Source: Littorina saxatilis
Lineage: Eukaryota; Mollusca; Gastropoda; Littorinimorpha; Littorinidae
NCBI RefSeq assembly: GCF_037325665.1
Contig: NC_090253.1
Coordinates: 13,923,773 to 13,987,772 of the forward strand
Direction: 5' to 3'
Length of the DNA: 64,000 bases
Positions 1 through 14,026 of the stretch are shown one piece after another (the first letter of the stretch is position 1; every line of letters begins with the position of its first letter). A program made the position numbers and the translations under genes. The notes under the pieces are model-generated. The model saw only the letters and a program-made list of their open reading frames with translations, was not told the DNA's origin and did not search any database.

Positions 1-1
1 T

Positions 2-385
2 GGGACGGGGCAGCAAGGGAGCGTGTCCAACGCCAAGGACTGGGTGTGGATTGGCCGCGCCACCCTGGAGCGGAACAACGCTCACAACACCCGCTGCTCT
101 CACACCCTCATGCCTGAGGAGGATTTCAACGGCAACCAGATGCTGGTGCACCCTCCTTCCTCTGGCTCGGGTTCGAACCCTAGCTCTGCTCCCAACAGCA
201 ACCGCAACAGCACGGTGTCCACTTACGAGGGGTCGGAGTGTAGCATTCGCATCACGTCCAATCCCTTGCGCGACAGTGCAGGAGACATTGGTTTTAACGA
301 GGCCGAGTGGGACTACGAAAAGCTGGGCATGACCTACGAACAGCTGATGGATTATTTTGAAAACCTGAAAGAGTCCTCGGCCTGA
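2..385 (+). CDS. C-terminal exon of an unidentified protein (5' end outside window)
   Basis: The frame is open from the first bases of the window and ends at a TGA at 383-385, giving about 127 residues. I do not recognise the family. The visible part is hydrophilic, with no membrane segment. It contains a Ser/Asn/Pro/Gly-rich low-complexity linker (roughly codons 55-75) and ends in an acidic tail with the motifs EWDYEKLGMTYEQLMDYF and NLKESSA, which look like a conserved C-terminal peptide with an amphipathic helix. GC content is much higher than in the following 3' region, as expected for coding sequence. No ATG was chosen because the exon clearly continues upstream. It could be the cytoplasmic tail of a membrane or adhesion protein, but that is only a guess. 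Another frame is also open at 51-332, but it has a less plausible composition. Confidence 0.72.
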   Translation, partial: GTGQQGSVSNAKDWVWIGRATLERNNAHNTRCSHTLMPEEDFNGNQMLVHPPSSGSGSNPSSAPNSNRNSTVSTYEGSECSIRITSNPLRDSAGDIGFNEAEWDYEKLGMTYEQLMDYFENLKESSA

Positions 386-652
386 TCACATACACTATTG
401 TTTCGTTGTGAAGCAACATTTCGTCAAAGTGGACTTGCTTTGCTTGTCTTGATCTGTGAAGACATTTCATGAAGGTGAATACCTCTCAAGTTGTGAAAAA
501 ACCCTGTTCATTGAAATGAAAACTTGGACAAGCTCTTGGTCCCATGAGGCACCTAGCCCAGACTGAGTAGTGAAGAGACATTTCACTGTGACTAAGGGCA
601 CTTCTTCTCTGAACTTAATTTTGAGACTAAGCAGGGGAACCAGTGGTTTATG

Positions 653-658
653 AATAAA
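653..658 (+). promoter_or_regulatory. Candidate proximal polyadenylation signal AATAAA
   Basis: This is the first canonical AATAAA after the stop codon of the upstream gene, 268 bases downstream. A second hexamer follows at 810-815. Use of either is not provable from sequence. Confidence 0.4.
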
Positions 659-3600
659 TTCGGTCAGTTGCGTTTATGTCTTTCTTGGATTATGCATGGG
701 ATCACATTTTTCGTTGCTTTCTTTTGACAGAGAACTGTGCTATGAACATTTCAGCTTAGAAAGAAAGAAAAAAAAGATGTTGCCTATCACCTTGAAACGA
801 ACAAAACAAAATAAAAAGCAGTCTTGCTCTTTGAGTATTGACTGATCAGTTGATTTCACAGCCAGTGATCTTTGGAGATGGTGATTTAATTCTCAGTGGC
901 TGGAATTTTTCAGAGGTGCTGAAGTGGAGATAATGAGAAATTAGTGACTTTTGCTGGCATCCAAAAGCACAGTGAGACTGAGAAAAGCTCACCTGAAGTT
1001 TGAAGATCATTTCGTGCAACTTGTGTGACCTCCCCTAGTAGAACAGCACAGTAGATCTGCAAGATGGCTTTTCGTACTGGAAAATGTTAGCAGTTATTTG
1101 ATTGATTCCTCATTGTCTTCTACTTCCTTTTTTTTTTATTGTCGTGTGACATACGTTTAGGGTTTAAAAATCAAAATCTACAGGACTCACCCACCTTTTC
1201 AAAACCAAGCATTGAGGTGCTTGTTTCGAAACGAGAGCAGTGCATGTGTGAACTGGAACACTGTTTGAAACACCAACAGAAGTGGAAAGCTTTATATGTT
1301 TTAAAACAAAGAGCGCTGGACATAGAATAACCGAGAACAAAATCTGTGCCACTGCCAGGAATTTAGAATGACTTAGCTGTTCACATCGGATCACAGCGGT
1401 AGGTGTGTGTATTTGTTGTGTTTGCACTGCACCCTTCAGCTGCTACTTTTCTTTTTCACGTTGACGGAATGGCAGTGTTGAATCTTGTCAAGGTTTTTGT
1501 TGTGATGGATTTAAAACGAAACATTGTTGGTTTGTGACGTAATGCACTTATGCATGTGGTCTTGTCGTATACACATGAGAGACTCACCGCACTTAATGAA
1601 ATGGTAAAACGAACAGGGTCTTTTTTCTCTCGCTTTGGCAGTTAATTTATTATTGATATCGTAAGTGTGCTTTTTATATCATGGTTATTCACTTAACTAG
1701 TATCAGGGTCTATAAACGTCGAAGTGTACCGGTATGTTTTGATTCTGCATCAGTATGTGAAATCTTGCAGGTCAGGGCAAAAGCATGATGCACTTACCCC
1801 ATTTGTTCATCAACAGTCCTGATTTTTTTTTTTTTTTTTTTTTGGGGGGGGGGGGTGGGGGTGTGTGTGTGTGGTCTTCTTTCTATGTTAAACAAGAAAG
1901 TTTTTTATGTCAGTAACTTGAGTTAAAGTGAAACTGAAGTCAGTTTACATTTAGTTTTGTTGTTGTTGTTGTTGTTGTTGTTGCAGGTACTGAAACTTTT
2001 TTTTAAACTAAGTTAAAACAAAATGTATGAAGTACAAGAAAATAGCTTGAGACATTTCTCTTTGTTTTGCAAGGTTTAGTCTATTGTAAAATTGTGTTTT
2101 GTTCAGTATTGCATGCATGAAAAAGTAGGTGGGTTTTTAACAAACTTGATTTGATACTACGCACTGCGTGTTTACTTTGAAATGAATGGTTATGTGCTTT
2201 AGTGTAAACATTATTAGACCACTGTCAGGTATAAAGTGACACAACTCTGAATTTTATGAGATATTAGAAACATCATACAAAATGTGCACGCAGACCTGTG
2301 CAACAAAAAGGAGGTACTTGTTATAACCTGAGATACATTTTTGGCAGGTTTTACAGCACATTGAATAAGTTGTATTATACTGAGTACAATAACAGGGTGT
2401 AAATTTGTACATGATGTATACTGTATCTCGATGGGTACCAACTGTACATATGAACCTGATCCCCTGCCCCTGTAGTTTGTTTTTTCTCAGTTTTGCTTGT
2501 GTTTGCCAATCAAAGGTGCTGAATTATTTGTATTTTATTCTAGATTTGTACACTGTGTTATAAGCAGTGAAAGGTGTATCCAATATCATTTACATATTCA
2601 TCTGTATAGTGTTAGAAATGTCTTGTTTGTTTTTCTCCCACTAGAAGATCTGATCAAGTTGTGTACATATTAACCTCATGTGTGGCTTTGTCGTTTTTGT
2701 CAAGTGCATTTATTAATTATTTTGCAGTTTATGAAATATTGTTTCTTTTTTTGTTAAAACTTTCGGCATGGAAGTGAAGCAGGGTTTACAGTATACAGAT
2801 TATTTACTAATTTAGTTTTAACGTACAACTATCTAGTGGACATTATCAACCTGCAACATTTCAGGCAGAGTTTATGGATTTATTTAATATCAGTAAGCAA
2901 CATTAGTGTTATCTTTTTTTTTTACTTGTAAATTTTGTTCAGCCAAAAGGCGTAAACAGAAGAAGAAAGAAAAACCACCAGCATATTTTGTGCAGTTTAC
3001 TTTCCACTCTACTTTTCCATTTAGAAAGTTGTAGCAGTTAAAAGACACATTAATAAAATTGGTTTATATATGAATGGAACACTTACACTGCAGCAAAGAG
3101 TTTTAGAATTGTTGTCCTTGCAGCGCAGGGTTATGTCAAAATCAAAATCAGAAACACAATACCCAAGATGGGCATCTTGTGATCTTGTTAAAAATAAATT
3201 GTTATTTCTTATTGAATGCTTCTTTTTCCTTGCCAGTTGTTGGTCTTACGTTGAAAGAGAAACAAGTCACAGTATTGCTAAAATTACACTAACAACATTT
3301 GGTCCAAAGTACACAGCATACACCCACAAGGGGAAAGAGAGGGAGTGTGGGTGTGGGAGGCACAATGCATGAAATACAGGTATGTCCAGGTTGTATTAGC
3401 CTTTATTCATTGTTTGTGATGTAATCAAAATACATGTTTTTCAGTGTACGTTAACTCATTACAGAGAGAACATGTGTTGTATTGTTGTACTAAGTGTTGT
3501 GTACCCTGTTCAATACCAAAGGAAACACGATGAAAGCTAGTCCTCCCAGCTTAACCAACTCTGTGTAGCCTGCAAGCTTTGGTAGATTTAGCAAAGTAAG

Positions 3601-4054
3601 ATATCATTTAGACCACACTGAAAATTGGTTCTTGTCTGGAGAACCAAGAATTTGTTGTTTTTTAATGATTTATGGTAAACTGTAAACATTATTTACCTTG
3701 TGAGGAAAAAAAAAGTACGGTAAAACAAGTTTCACTTAAAATGAGAGTTAGTTTCATTTAGGCCTCTTATTACTTACCTTGTGCGAAAATGTAAACACAG
3801 TTTCACTGAAAATGTGAGTTGTTTGTTTCATTCGCGCCTCTTATTTCGTAAGTTAGTTAAAGACTGGCTTGACAAAAGCCCTGCTCTCTGTTATCTTGTG
3901 TTGTGGGCACTTACCTACCTTTGTTTTAAATCAGATCAAATCAAAACAAATTAACTTTATCATGTCAAATGTGAGACATTTCTTGGCCTTACATGTCTTG
4001 GGATTGAACACAGTCCTTTTTTCTGCATCTCTTTATGATTTAATTTGTTGAAAT

Positions 4055-4302
4055 GTGACCCTCCACCACGGAATGAGTTGCATGTCACCTTTGCAGGATT
4101 TTCATATATTTGCATTTTTGTACAGAGTTTTTAGTGCTCTATCTAGTGGTGAAAACCGTCGTAGAAAAGAGCGAAAACCTTTTGAATTATAAGCCTGTGA
4201 CAAAGGTGACCCTCACACTGTTACCACAGTCCCCCCCGGACTTATATTAAGCCTAGCGCAGAACCGAGGTGACATGCGACTCATTCCGTGGTGAAGGGTC
4301 AC
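4055..4302. mobile_element. Small TIR element (MITE), about 248 bp
   Basis: The ends are inverted copies of about 35 bp, starting GTGACCCTCCACCACGG on the left and GTGACCCTTCACCACGG when the right end is read inward. AAAT lies directly outside both ends (4051-4054 and 4303-4306), consistent with a 4-bp target duplication. There is no coding capacity. The superfamily is not assigned. Confidence 0.65.
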
Positions 4303-4312
4303 AAATTTCTAA

Positions 4313-4688
4313 GGCCTAAAAAAAAAATAGGTGTGGTTACGGTAACCCGACCTACCCTATTTTTAGGGGCCGATCCTATAACTTTTTATTACATTTGTCA
4401 AGCGCTTAGAGCAAGCCTTTTTAACGAAAGTTTTTGATTTAGCGCTATATAAATGTTCTTATTATTATTATTATTATTGTCAAAAAAAAAAAAAAAAAAA
4501 AACCAGTGCAAAAAACGCAATGAAAGCGAAAGCGCCCGAGTCGCACACTTATTTACCTGTCAAGTAGGTTTAATTTGTACACATTAGAAAAAAATGTAAA
4601 AAAAAAAAAAAAAAAGTGATTGCCTACCTACCTACCCTATTTTTTTTGGCTATGTTACCGTAACCACACCTATTTTTTTTTTTGGCCT
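4313..4688. mobile_element. Harbinger-like MITE with a nested SINE-tail insertion
   Basis: The terminal inverted repeats begin GGCCTAAAAAAA and contain GGTGTGGTTACGGTAAC. The element is flanked by TAA on both sides. Related copies at 60983-61187 and 62068-62356 are flanked by TTA and TGA, so the family duplicates a 3-bp TNA target, as PIF/Harbinger MITEs do. The interior is interrupted at about 4401-4478 by a fragment ending in a GCGCTATATAAATG-plus-ATT tail. Confidence 0.72.
4401..4478 (+). mobile_element. 3' end of a SINE/LINE inserted into the MITE
   Basis: The fragment GCGCTTAGAGC...GCGCTATATAAATG ends in an ATT repeat, the tail type used by several invertebrate retroposons. It is bracketed by TTGTCAA, which occurs once at the matching place in the sibling MITE at 62068-62356. 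That sibling therefore serves as the empty site. Confidence 0.7.
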
Positions 4689-5291
4689 AAGTGTAAGGTT
4701 GCATGCTTCTCCTAGCAGCAGAGGGTGTCGTCAGCGTGACATGGTGTGTAGTTGATCTTGTTGGGAGGACTGGGACTTTGATTGTGAGTTTTAAGGACAG
4801 CTGTGTTTCTGCTTTCTATCTGAAGCCCTGTTTGTGTTGGGTTTTCATTTTAGAGTTGTAGAGATCGTCGCGCATTGTGAAAAAAATATATGTGGTTGTG
4901 TTCTGATGTGATGCTTTGATTTCTTCTACGAAGTGTTCACCGCTCTTTGACACCTGTTGATGTAAACTTTGTTCATGATACATGTGATTGTTTAATGTCT
5001 TTTAGGTAGCATTGCACAATTTAAAATGCATTTGTAACTAGCATGTTTGGAATGAATAAATGTGTGTGTGTGTGTGTATGTGTGTGTGTGTGTGTGTGAT
5101 TGAGAGAAAGAGAGAGAGAGGTTTTACTTTCATTTTGTTGATGTTGATTCTACCAGGGTGTATTCCTTGTAGCTGTTGTAATACATAAGTGACTGGATTT
5201 TTTTGGGTATTAATTCTGATTTATTTTCATTTAGTCAACCTTTTTTTTTTAGCAGTTTTTCCCGTTGACGGTGAAGACGTAGTTAAGTCTC

Positions 5292-5297
5292 AATAAA
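5292..5297 (+). promoter_or_regulatory. Candidate distal polyadenylation signal AATAAA
   Basis: AATAAA is followed by a second overlapping-type signal (GAATAAAG) within ten bases. It lies just before the SINE-like repeat at 5.5 kb and so is a candidate for the most distal 3' end of the first gene. Confidence 0.3.
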
Positions 5298-5519
5298 AGA
5301 ATAAAGACCTTCATTGAGCTCAACGTGGGTTTTTTCCGTCTGACTCGTGGGTATATTGACAGCTAGAGAAGGCAATAGGAAAGAAATGTATTATGACAGT
5401 TCAGGCATTGTTAAGATTATCAACCTTTGTGGGACTGAGGCAAAAGATCTTTTTTTCTCTCTCATTCGGAACCAGTATTTGACTTTGAATTGTCTGATTT
5501 TTTCATGCCTTTCATTCTT

Positions 5520-5892
5520 CATTACACCTCCCGCGGGTGAGGGGGAAGAATTTACCCGATGCTCCCCAACATGTCGTAAGAGGCAACTAACGGATTCTGT
5601 TTCTCCTTTTACCCTTGTTAAGTGTTTCTTGTATAGAATATAGTCAATGTTTGTAAAGATTTTAGTCAAGCAGTATGTAAGAAATGTTAAGTCCTTTGTA
5701 CTGGAAACTTGCATTCTCCCAGTAAGGTCATATATTGTACTACGTTGCAAGCCCCTGGAGCAATTTTTTGATTAGTGCTTTTGTGAACAAGAAACAATTA
5801 ACAAGTGGCTCTATCCCATCTCCCCCCTTTCCCCGTCGCGATATAACCTTGAACGGTTGAAAACGACGTTAAACACCAAATAAAGAAAGAAT
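5520..5892 (+). mobile_element. SINE-like repeat, copy 1
   Basis: The repeat runs from TTACCCGATGCTCCCCAACA to the tail CGTTAAACACCAAATAAAG followed by a short AAAG-type run. A second copy lies inverted at 49066-49432 with high similarity along its length. Another tail-only fragment is at 47786-47826 (minus). It has no coding capacity. The A-rich 3' tail suggests a retroposon. Confidence 0.65.
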
Positions 5893-8234
<2,342 letters not shown>

Positions 8235-9166
8235 AACAAGTCGCATAAGTCGAAAATACAACATTTAGTCAAGCTGCTGAACTTACAGAATGAAACTGAC
8301 TTGACTTGACTTATTCCTGTAGACTCCCTGTGGAGCATAGGGCCGCAACAACTCCTCGCCAACGCACCCGGTTCTGGGCAGCTCCTTTCAGTCGGGGCCA
8401 TGTCAGTCCACCGCTCGTGGCAAAGGCAGTGAAATTGACAAGAAGAGCGGGGTAGTAGTTGCGCTGAGAAGGATAGCACGCTTTTCTGTACCTCTCTTCG
8501 TTTTAACTTTCTGAGCATGTTTTTAATCCAAACATATCATATCTATATGTTTTTGGAATCGGGAACCGACAAGGAATAAGATGAAAGTGTTTTTAAATTG
8601 AGTTCAAAAATTTAATTTTGATCATAATTTTTATATTTTTAATTTTCAGAGCTTGTTTTTAATCCAAATATAACATATTTATATGTTTTTGGAATCAGAA
8701 AATGATGAAGAATAAGATGAACGTAAATTTGGATCGTTTTATAAAAAAAATTATTTTTTTACAATTTTCAGATTTTTAATGACCAAAGTCATTAATTAAT
8801 TTTTAAGCCACCAAGCTGAAATGCAATACCGAAGTCCGGGCTTCGTCGAAGATTACTTGACCAAAATTTCAACCAATTTGGTTGAAAAATGAGGGCGTGA
8901 CAGTGCCGCCTCAACTTTCACGAAAAGCCGGATATGACGTCATCAAAGACATTTATCGAAAAAATGAAAAAAACGTTCGGGGATTTCATACCCAGGAACT
9001 CTCATGTCAAATTTCATAAAGATCGGTCCAGTAGTTTAGTCTGAATCGCTCTACACACACACACAGACACACACACACACGCACGCACGCACGCACATAC
9101 ACCACGACCCTCGTTTCGATTCCCCCTCTACGTTAAAACATTTAGTCAAAACGTGACTAAAATAAA
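8235..9166 (-). mobile_element. Hairpin-ended non-autonomous family B, copy 1
   Basis: Related copies lie at about 33036-33788 and 58214-59072. Read on the minus strand, the element starts near TTTTAGTCACGTTTTGACT and ends with CTTGACTAAATG, a small hairpin region and the terminal CTTGTT (plus-strand AACAAGTCGC at 8235). The interior holds diverged blocks around the phrase ATATGTTTTTGGAATC and a CA microsatellite. There is no coding capacity. Confidence 0.7.
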
Positions 9167-9279
9167 AAGTAGGCTACAACAGAGAAAGAAAGAGTAAGAC
9201 TGACTGAGACACACACACACACATGCACACACACACACACACTCACGCACACACACACTCACGCACACACACATACACA

Positions 9280-9330
<51 letters not shown>
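9050..9330. repeat. CA-rich microsatellites
   Basis: Two blocks of CA repeats with GC and TA interruptions lie around 9051-9102 and 9208-9327. The first belongs to the 3' part of the family B element and the second lies just outside it. Confidence 0.9.
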
Positions 9331-9332
<2 letters not shown>

Positions 9333-9534
9333 ATACTGGTACAAACCATTTTTAGCACCAATCATATTATCCCGCCAATTGCTGACGTCTTTTTACCGCA
9401 AAGTTCTTTGAAGACTCATTCACTTACAACTTGAATGTCTTTTCCCCCAAACGATACGAAACATTACCCTTGAGGGCGGTCCGACTAAACTACGCGCCAG
9501 CACGCGCTAGCACGCGCTAGCACGCGCCAGCACG

Positions 9535-10610
9535 CGCCAGCTTGAACCATAGCACTTATATACTTTATTTTTATATTTCTAGTTAGTTCATCGTCCATTC
9601 TCACATAATACAAAATTTCAAACTTCAATGATAAAAAATACGGAAGTTATGACGAGTTTAAGGAGAGCTAATGCACTACTCTCAAATCCGACGATTGTCG
9701 GACATGGAGCCACGGCCTTAGCTAGGATAGCTCTCCAATAACGCGTCTTAGCTATCGTAAATTTTATCACTGAAGTTTGAAATTTTGTATAATGTAAGAA
9801 CTGACGATGGAATGACTAGAAACATATAGATAAATTATATAACAGCTATGAATCTCAGTAGCGTCCACTTAAATTTGGTAGCGCGCAGTTTTAGTCCGGA
9901 TTTTGTCGGATTTGAGAGTAGCGCATTAGCTCGCCTAAAACCCGTCATAACTACTGAAATGTTCAACACTCAAGCTTGAAATTTTGTATTATGTAAGCAT
10001 GGACAATTAACTATATAGACTATAAAAATAAATTATGTAAGTGTTATGGATCACCGGGTAGCGTCTACTTCAAAGTGGTAGCTTGCAGGCTGTTTGGTCA
10101 ATGGCGGAAATCGTCGGATTTGAGAGTAGTGCATTAGCTCTCCTTAAACTCGTCATAACTTCCGTATTTTTCATCATTGAAGTTTGAAATTTTGTATTAT
10201 GTGAGAATGGACGATGAACTAACTAGAAATATAAAAATAAAGTATATAAGTGCTATGGTTCAAGCTGGCGCGTGCTGGCGCCTAGTTTGAAGTAGACCGT
10301 CGCTACCCAGTGATCCATAACACTTACATAATTTATTTTTATAGTCTATATAGTTCATTGTCCATGCTTACATAATACAAAATTTCAAGCTTGAGTGTTG
10401 AACATTTCAGTAGTTATGACGTGTTTTAGTCGAGCTAATGCGCTACTCTCAAATCCGACAAAATCCGGCAGTGACTAAAACTGCGCACTACCAATTTTAA
10501 GTGGACGCTACTGAGATTCATAGCTGTTATATGATTTATCTGTATGTTTCTAGTCATTCCATCGTCAATTCTTACATTATACAAAATTTCACACTTCAGT
10601 GATTAAAAAC
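9535..10610. repeat. Nested inverted modules within the left arm
   Basis: A module of about 190-200 bp, recognisable by ATACAAAATTTCAA and its complement, recurs in alternating orientation. For example, 9535-9690 is inverted relative to 10110-10260, and 9880-10090 relative to 10290-10500. The left arm is about 700 bp longer than the right arm because of these extra modules. Confidence 0.75.
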
Positions 10611-10684
10611 AATGTCGGATACGGAGTCATTCGTTCGAACACAGTCAGTCGGATGCAGAGCCACTCATTCCTCTGTGTGTGTGT

Positions 10685-12137
10685 GTGATCCATAGCACTT
10701 ACATACTTTATTTTTTATATTTTTTGTTAGATCATCGTCCATTCTCACATAATACAAAATGTCAATTTTCAATGATGAAAATTACGGAAGTTATGACAAA
10801 ACTTCGACATTGACTGAATACAGACATTAATGCATACCAACTGCACAACCACTTTGAAGCAGGCACTGCCTTGACCTGTATCATTTATGTTACTTTATTC
10901 TTTAATTATACACAATTTCAGCTCCATAAATCAAAATGGTGATGGTTGTGTTGGATGATAGCAGAACTGCTAGGATAGTCTCAACTTCAAAGAACTTAGG
11001 ACCAGCATTAGTTATACAACACGAAGCCGGTGGCGATCTGTCGGCAACTATTTTCAGTGAAGTATTTGAGCAGCAACAATGGAAAGATACGTCAGTCATG
11101 TATTTGCCATTATGTCAAAGAAGGGCGTTGTTGGTTGTTTTTTTTCGTCGGAAAGGGTTTGAAGTTTTTGAGCATAATTATTATTATTATTTTATCATTA
11201 TTATTATTGTTATTATTATTATTATTATTATTAATATTATTATCATTATCACTATTATTCTCATTACTAATGCACATTAAGTGCGCTCACCCCCCCCCCT
11301 CCTCCTCCCCCCCCCAAAAAAAAATCTTTGTTTTCTCCCTCTTGTCTCTGTACCTGTGTCCTTTTTATCTTTCACCATCTCTCACAAATAACACCAACCA
11401 CACCCCACCCACACCCCCCCCACCCCCCACACACACACACAAACACACACACATCTCCTCTCTCTCTTCTGGTCTAGTTACTGTGCCGACTGTGTGTATG
11501 TCTTCGGTGTTATCTTCGTGGGTTTCTTTGTACGTCTCGTTCTTAACCCTTCATCGAACGATGCACTGTATGTAAGTGCCGTCCTCACAAAGAGGATTTC
11601 TAACCTGCAACTCATCGAAATCGTATCCTAGTCACTCTTCTTTACATCTACACCAAGATAAAGGGAGGTAAAGCTAGCTAACAAACAAACAACTGTTCCT
11701 GCACTTTTTGATTGTTTTGTCATGCTATACAACTTATTTTAATTTTTTTTTAATCATTTTTTTAAATTAATTTTACTAGAACGGTAGCATATCAACAACA
11801 TTCGGCTTAAAAAGGCTTGTTCATCCTGTGAGGACGCAACTGACTTCAAGTTTGTCCAAATAAATACATGCTGAAAAGTATGTTGTTTCTTTGCCCTGTG
11901 AAGTAATGAACATGTCCATTGTTCTGTGCTGCAAAGTGCAGAATGTCATTTAATTTTAACTTTGATATGCTTAACTCGGAACATGGCGATATGCTCATTT
12001 GCACCTCGTGTCCATGGGTGTATCGTCGGGGCTTCCATCCCCAACGGCGAGCGGGTCCCCAGGTGGTGGATAGGGGAACGGCCCCAGGGGGGTCAGCTGC
12101 GAATCAGAATAAGCAGCCAAACGGGTAGCGTTCACAC
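10685..12137. other. Interior of the foldback element
   Basis: The unique interior includes an ATT run (about 11178-11240), C-rich and CA-rich stretches (11288-11450) and an AATAAA near 11861. A plus-strand open frame at 10936-11160 starts MVMVVLDDSRTARIVS and looks less repeat-like than its surroundings, but I do not recognise it. It might be a captured host fragment. The part near 12017-12100 is GC-rich and resembles 5' portions of some non-LTR elements, a weak impression. Confidence 0.45.
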
Positions 12138-12998
12138 ACACACACACACACACCGTGGCACACAGAGGAATGACTGGCTCCGCATCCGACTGACTGTTGG
12201 AACGAATGACTCCGTATCCGACATTGTCGGACATGGAGCCACGGCCTTAGGATAGCTCTCCTATAACGCGTCTTAGCACTTATATACTTGATTTTTATAT
12301 TTCTAGTTAGTTCATCGTCAGTTCTTACATTATACAAAATTTCAAACTTCAGTGATAAAATTTACGATAGCTAAGACGCGTTATACGAGAGCTATCCAAA
12401 GGCCGTGGCTCCATGTCCGACAATCGTCGGATTTGAGAGTAGTGCATTAGCTCTCCTTAAACTCGTCATAACTTCCGTATTTTTTATCATTGAAGTTTGA
12501 AATTTTGTATTATGTGAGAATGGACGATGAACTAACTAGAAATATAAAAATAAAGTATATAAGTGCTATGGTTCAAGCTGGCGCGTGCTGGCGCGTGCTA
12601 GCGCGTGCTAGCGCGTGCTGGCGCGTAGTTTAGGCGGACCCCTTGAGGGGAAGTAACTACCGCTGTTCTCTTTTCGTAACACCGGTATTTTTGGGGCTGT
12701 CCACTGTTCAGTGGAGCGACCATTCTGTGAGATCTATGTAGGTCGTTGTTGGTCACCGACCCGCTGTTGAACATTATTAACAGAAAGCAAGACACGGGGT
12801 CAGTTTTCTGGAAAGAATTTTGTGTAAGTAAGGGAGCAGATCGATTTTTCCACTCATCAAATCAGGTGAGGGGTCATTGTTTATGAGTGACTGTGTTCAG
12901 AGAGAGAGTAAGAGAGAGATCAAATCAAATCAAATTTTATTTTTCGAGGGCTATGGCATAACTTCATGAGCAATACAACGAGCTTTTTTTCCACCAGC

Positions 12999-13000
<2 letters not shown>

Positions 13001-13070
<70 letters not shown>
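13001..13070. repeat. (GA)n microsatellite
   Basis: A pure GA run of about 70 bp upstream of the ABCB gene. Confidence 0.95.
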
Positions 13071-13071
<1 letters not shown>

Positions 13072-13464
13072 GCATTGCCATTTGTAAAACGTTTATGTGT
13101 AACGCTCTGAATGTTATACAGACTAATAGTACTAGTAGTAATACTAATAGTACTAGTACTTTATGCACTGTCAAATTAATTCCCGTGAAGTCACTGACGC
13201 AACATTTTAAAAATAGGCAAATAGTAAGAGAAGAAAGAGCTGTATCGTTCCCGTTTTTCACGGACGAGTGCTTATATGGGTACATCTGCACCGAATCAGA
13301 AAGTAGACCATCACCTAGGCCTATACGGTATAGGGATTAGGATCGTACATGTACTGGGTAACAAGCATCAGGTGTTGCATCAGGTTAAAAGTAATTTTTT
13401 CTCTGGCCTTCGGCGATCTCTGTCTTTGCCTCTGTTTCAACCTTCCCTATCATGTTTCTGCCTC

Positions 13465-13497
13465 TCTCTCTCTCCCTCCTTATCTCATGTTTCTGCT

Positions 13498-13537
<40 letters not shown>

Positions 13538-13690
13538 TCTCTCCCTCTCTCTCTCCCTCTCTCTCTCTCCCTCCCTCCCTATCTCATGTTTCTGCTTCTC
13601 TCCCGCTCTCTCTCTCTCTCTCTCCCTCCCTCCCCCTCCCTCCCTCCCTCCCTATCTCATGTTTCTGCTTCTCTCCCTCTCTCTCTCAGG
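13465..13690. repeat. CT-rich minisatellite tract
   Basis: Runs of CT and CCCT alternate with several copies of the phrase CTATCTCATGTTTCTG spaced about 60-100 bp apart, so a longer unit has been tandemly copied. Open frames on the plus strand here are low-complexity Ser/Leu/Pro. Confidence 0.9.
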
Positions 13691-14026
13691 TTCTTCTTCT
13701 GCTCCCAATCCCCCCTCTCTTTCTCTCATGCAGCTGTCTATTCTTAGGATCACAGTCAGTTCCATCTAGTAAGTTCTACCTTGTAGTTATTCCTGGTGCA
13801 CAATCCTTCCTTATGCGACATACCTACTTGTTACTCTGCTTGGTGTTCACAAAGCTTCATGCCAGAGTTGGTGATAATTGATGTATTTTTCCTATCTTCT
13901 TTTGCAAGAAAACTTGCAAGAAAACAAGGTGATTTAAAAAAAGACAAGAAGAAGAAAAAATTCTCAAAAACTATGAATTTTTTCTTTTCACTTTCAGAAA
14001 ATATACATCAAAGTAACACTTGTTGT

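Larger units (their letters stand above)
386..5310 (+). other. Long 3' region of the first gene, probable 3' UTR
   Basis: This AT-rich, T-run-rich sequence follows the stop codon and contains no convincing exon. AATAAA hexamers occur at 653, 810, 5055 and 5292, so short and very long 3' UTR forms are possible. Two small transposons (4055-4302 and 4313-4688) lie inside it, plus a T/G run at 1829-1872, a short GTT run near 1959-1982 and TG/GA microsatellites near 5060-5120. How far the transcript really extends is inferred. Confidence 0.45.
9478..12640. mobile_element. Mutator-like/foldback element with long nested inverted repeats
   Basis: The two ends are near-perfect inverted copies over at least 240 bp (9478-9720 against 12398-12640). 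Both begin GGTCCGNCTAAACTACGCGCC and then carry a short tandem array of GCGCCAGCAC/GCGCTAGCAC units. CCTTGAGGGC (9468-9477) and CCTTGAGGGG (12641-12650) flank it, a 10-bp target duplication with one mismatch. Long TIRs with 9-10 bp duplications are typical of Mutator-like elements, and the internal structure resembles foldback elements. The inner arm ends also pair (10614-10684 with 12138-12222). No transposase is recognisable in the 1.45-kb interior, so it appears non-autonomous. Confidence 0.8.

Noticed and set aside
1139-1330. 63-codon plus-strand frame in the first gene's 3' region
   Set aside because: There is no splice context, no motif and AT-rich composition like its surroundings.
13276-13881. 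Plus-strand Ser/Leu/Pro frames up to 201 codons
   Set aside because: They are translations of the CT-rich tract, open in three frames.
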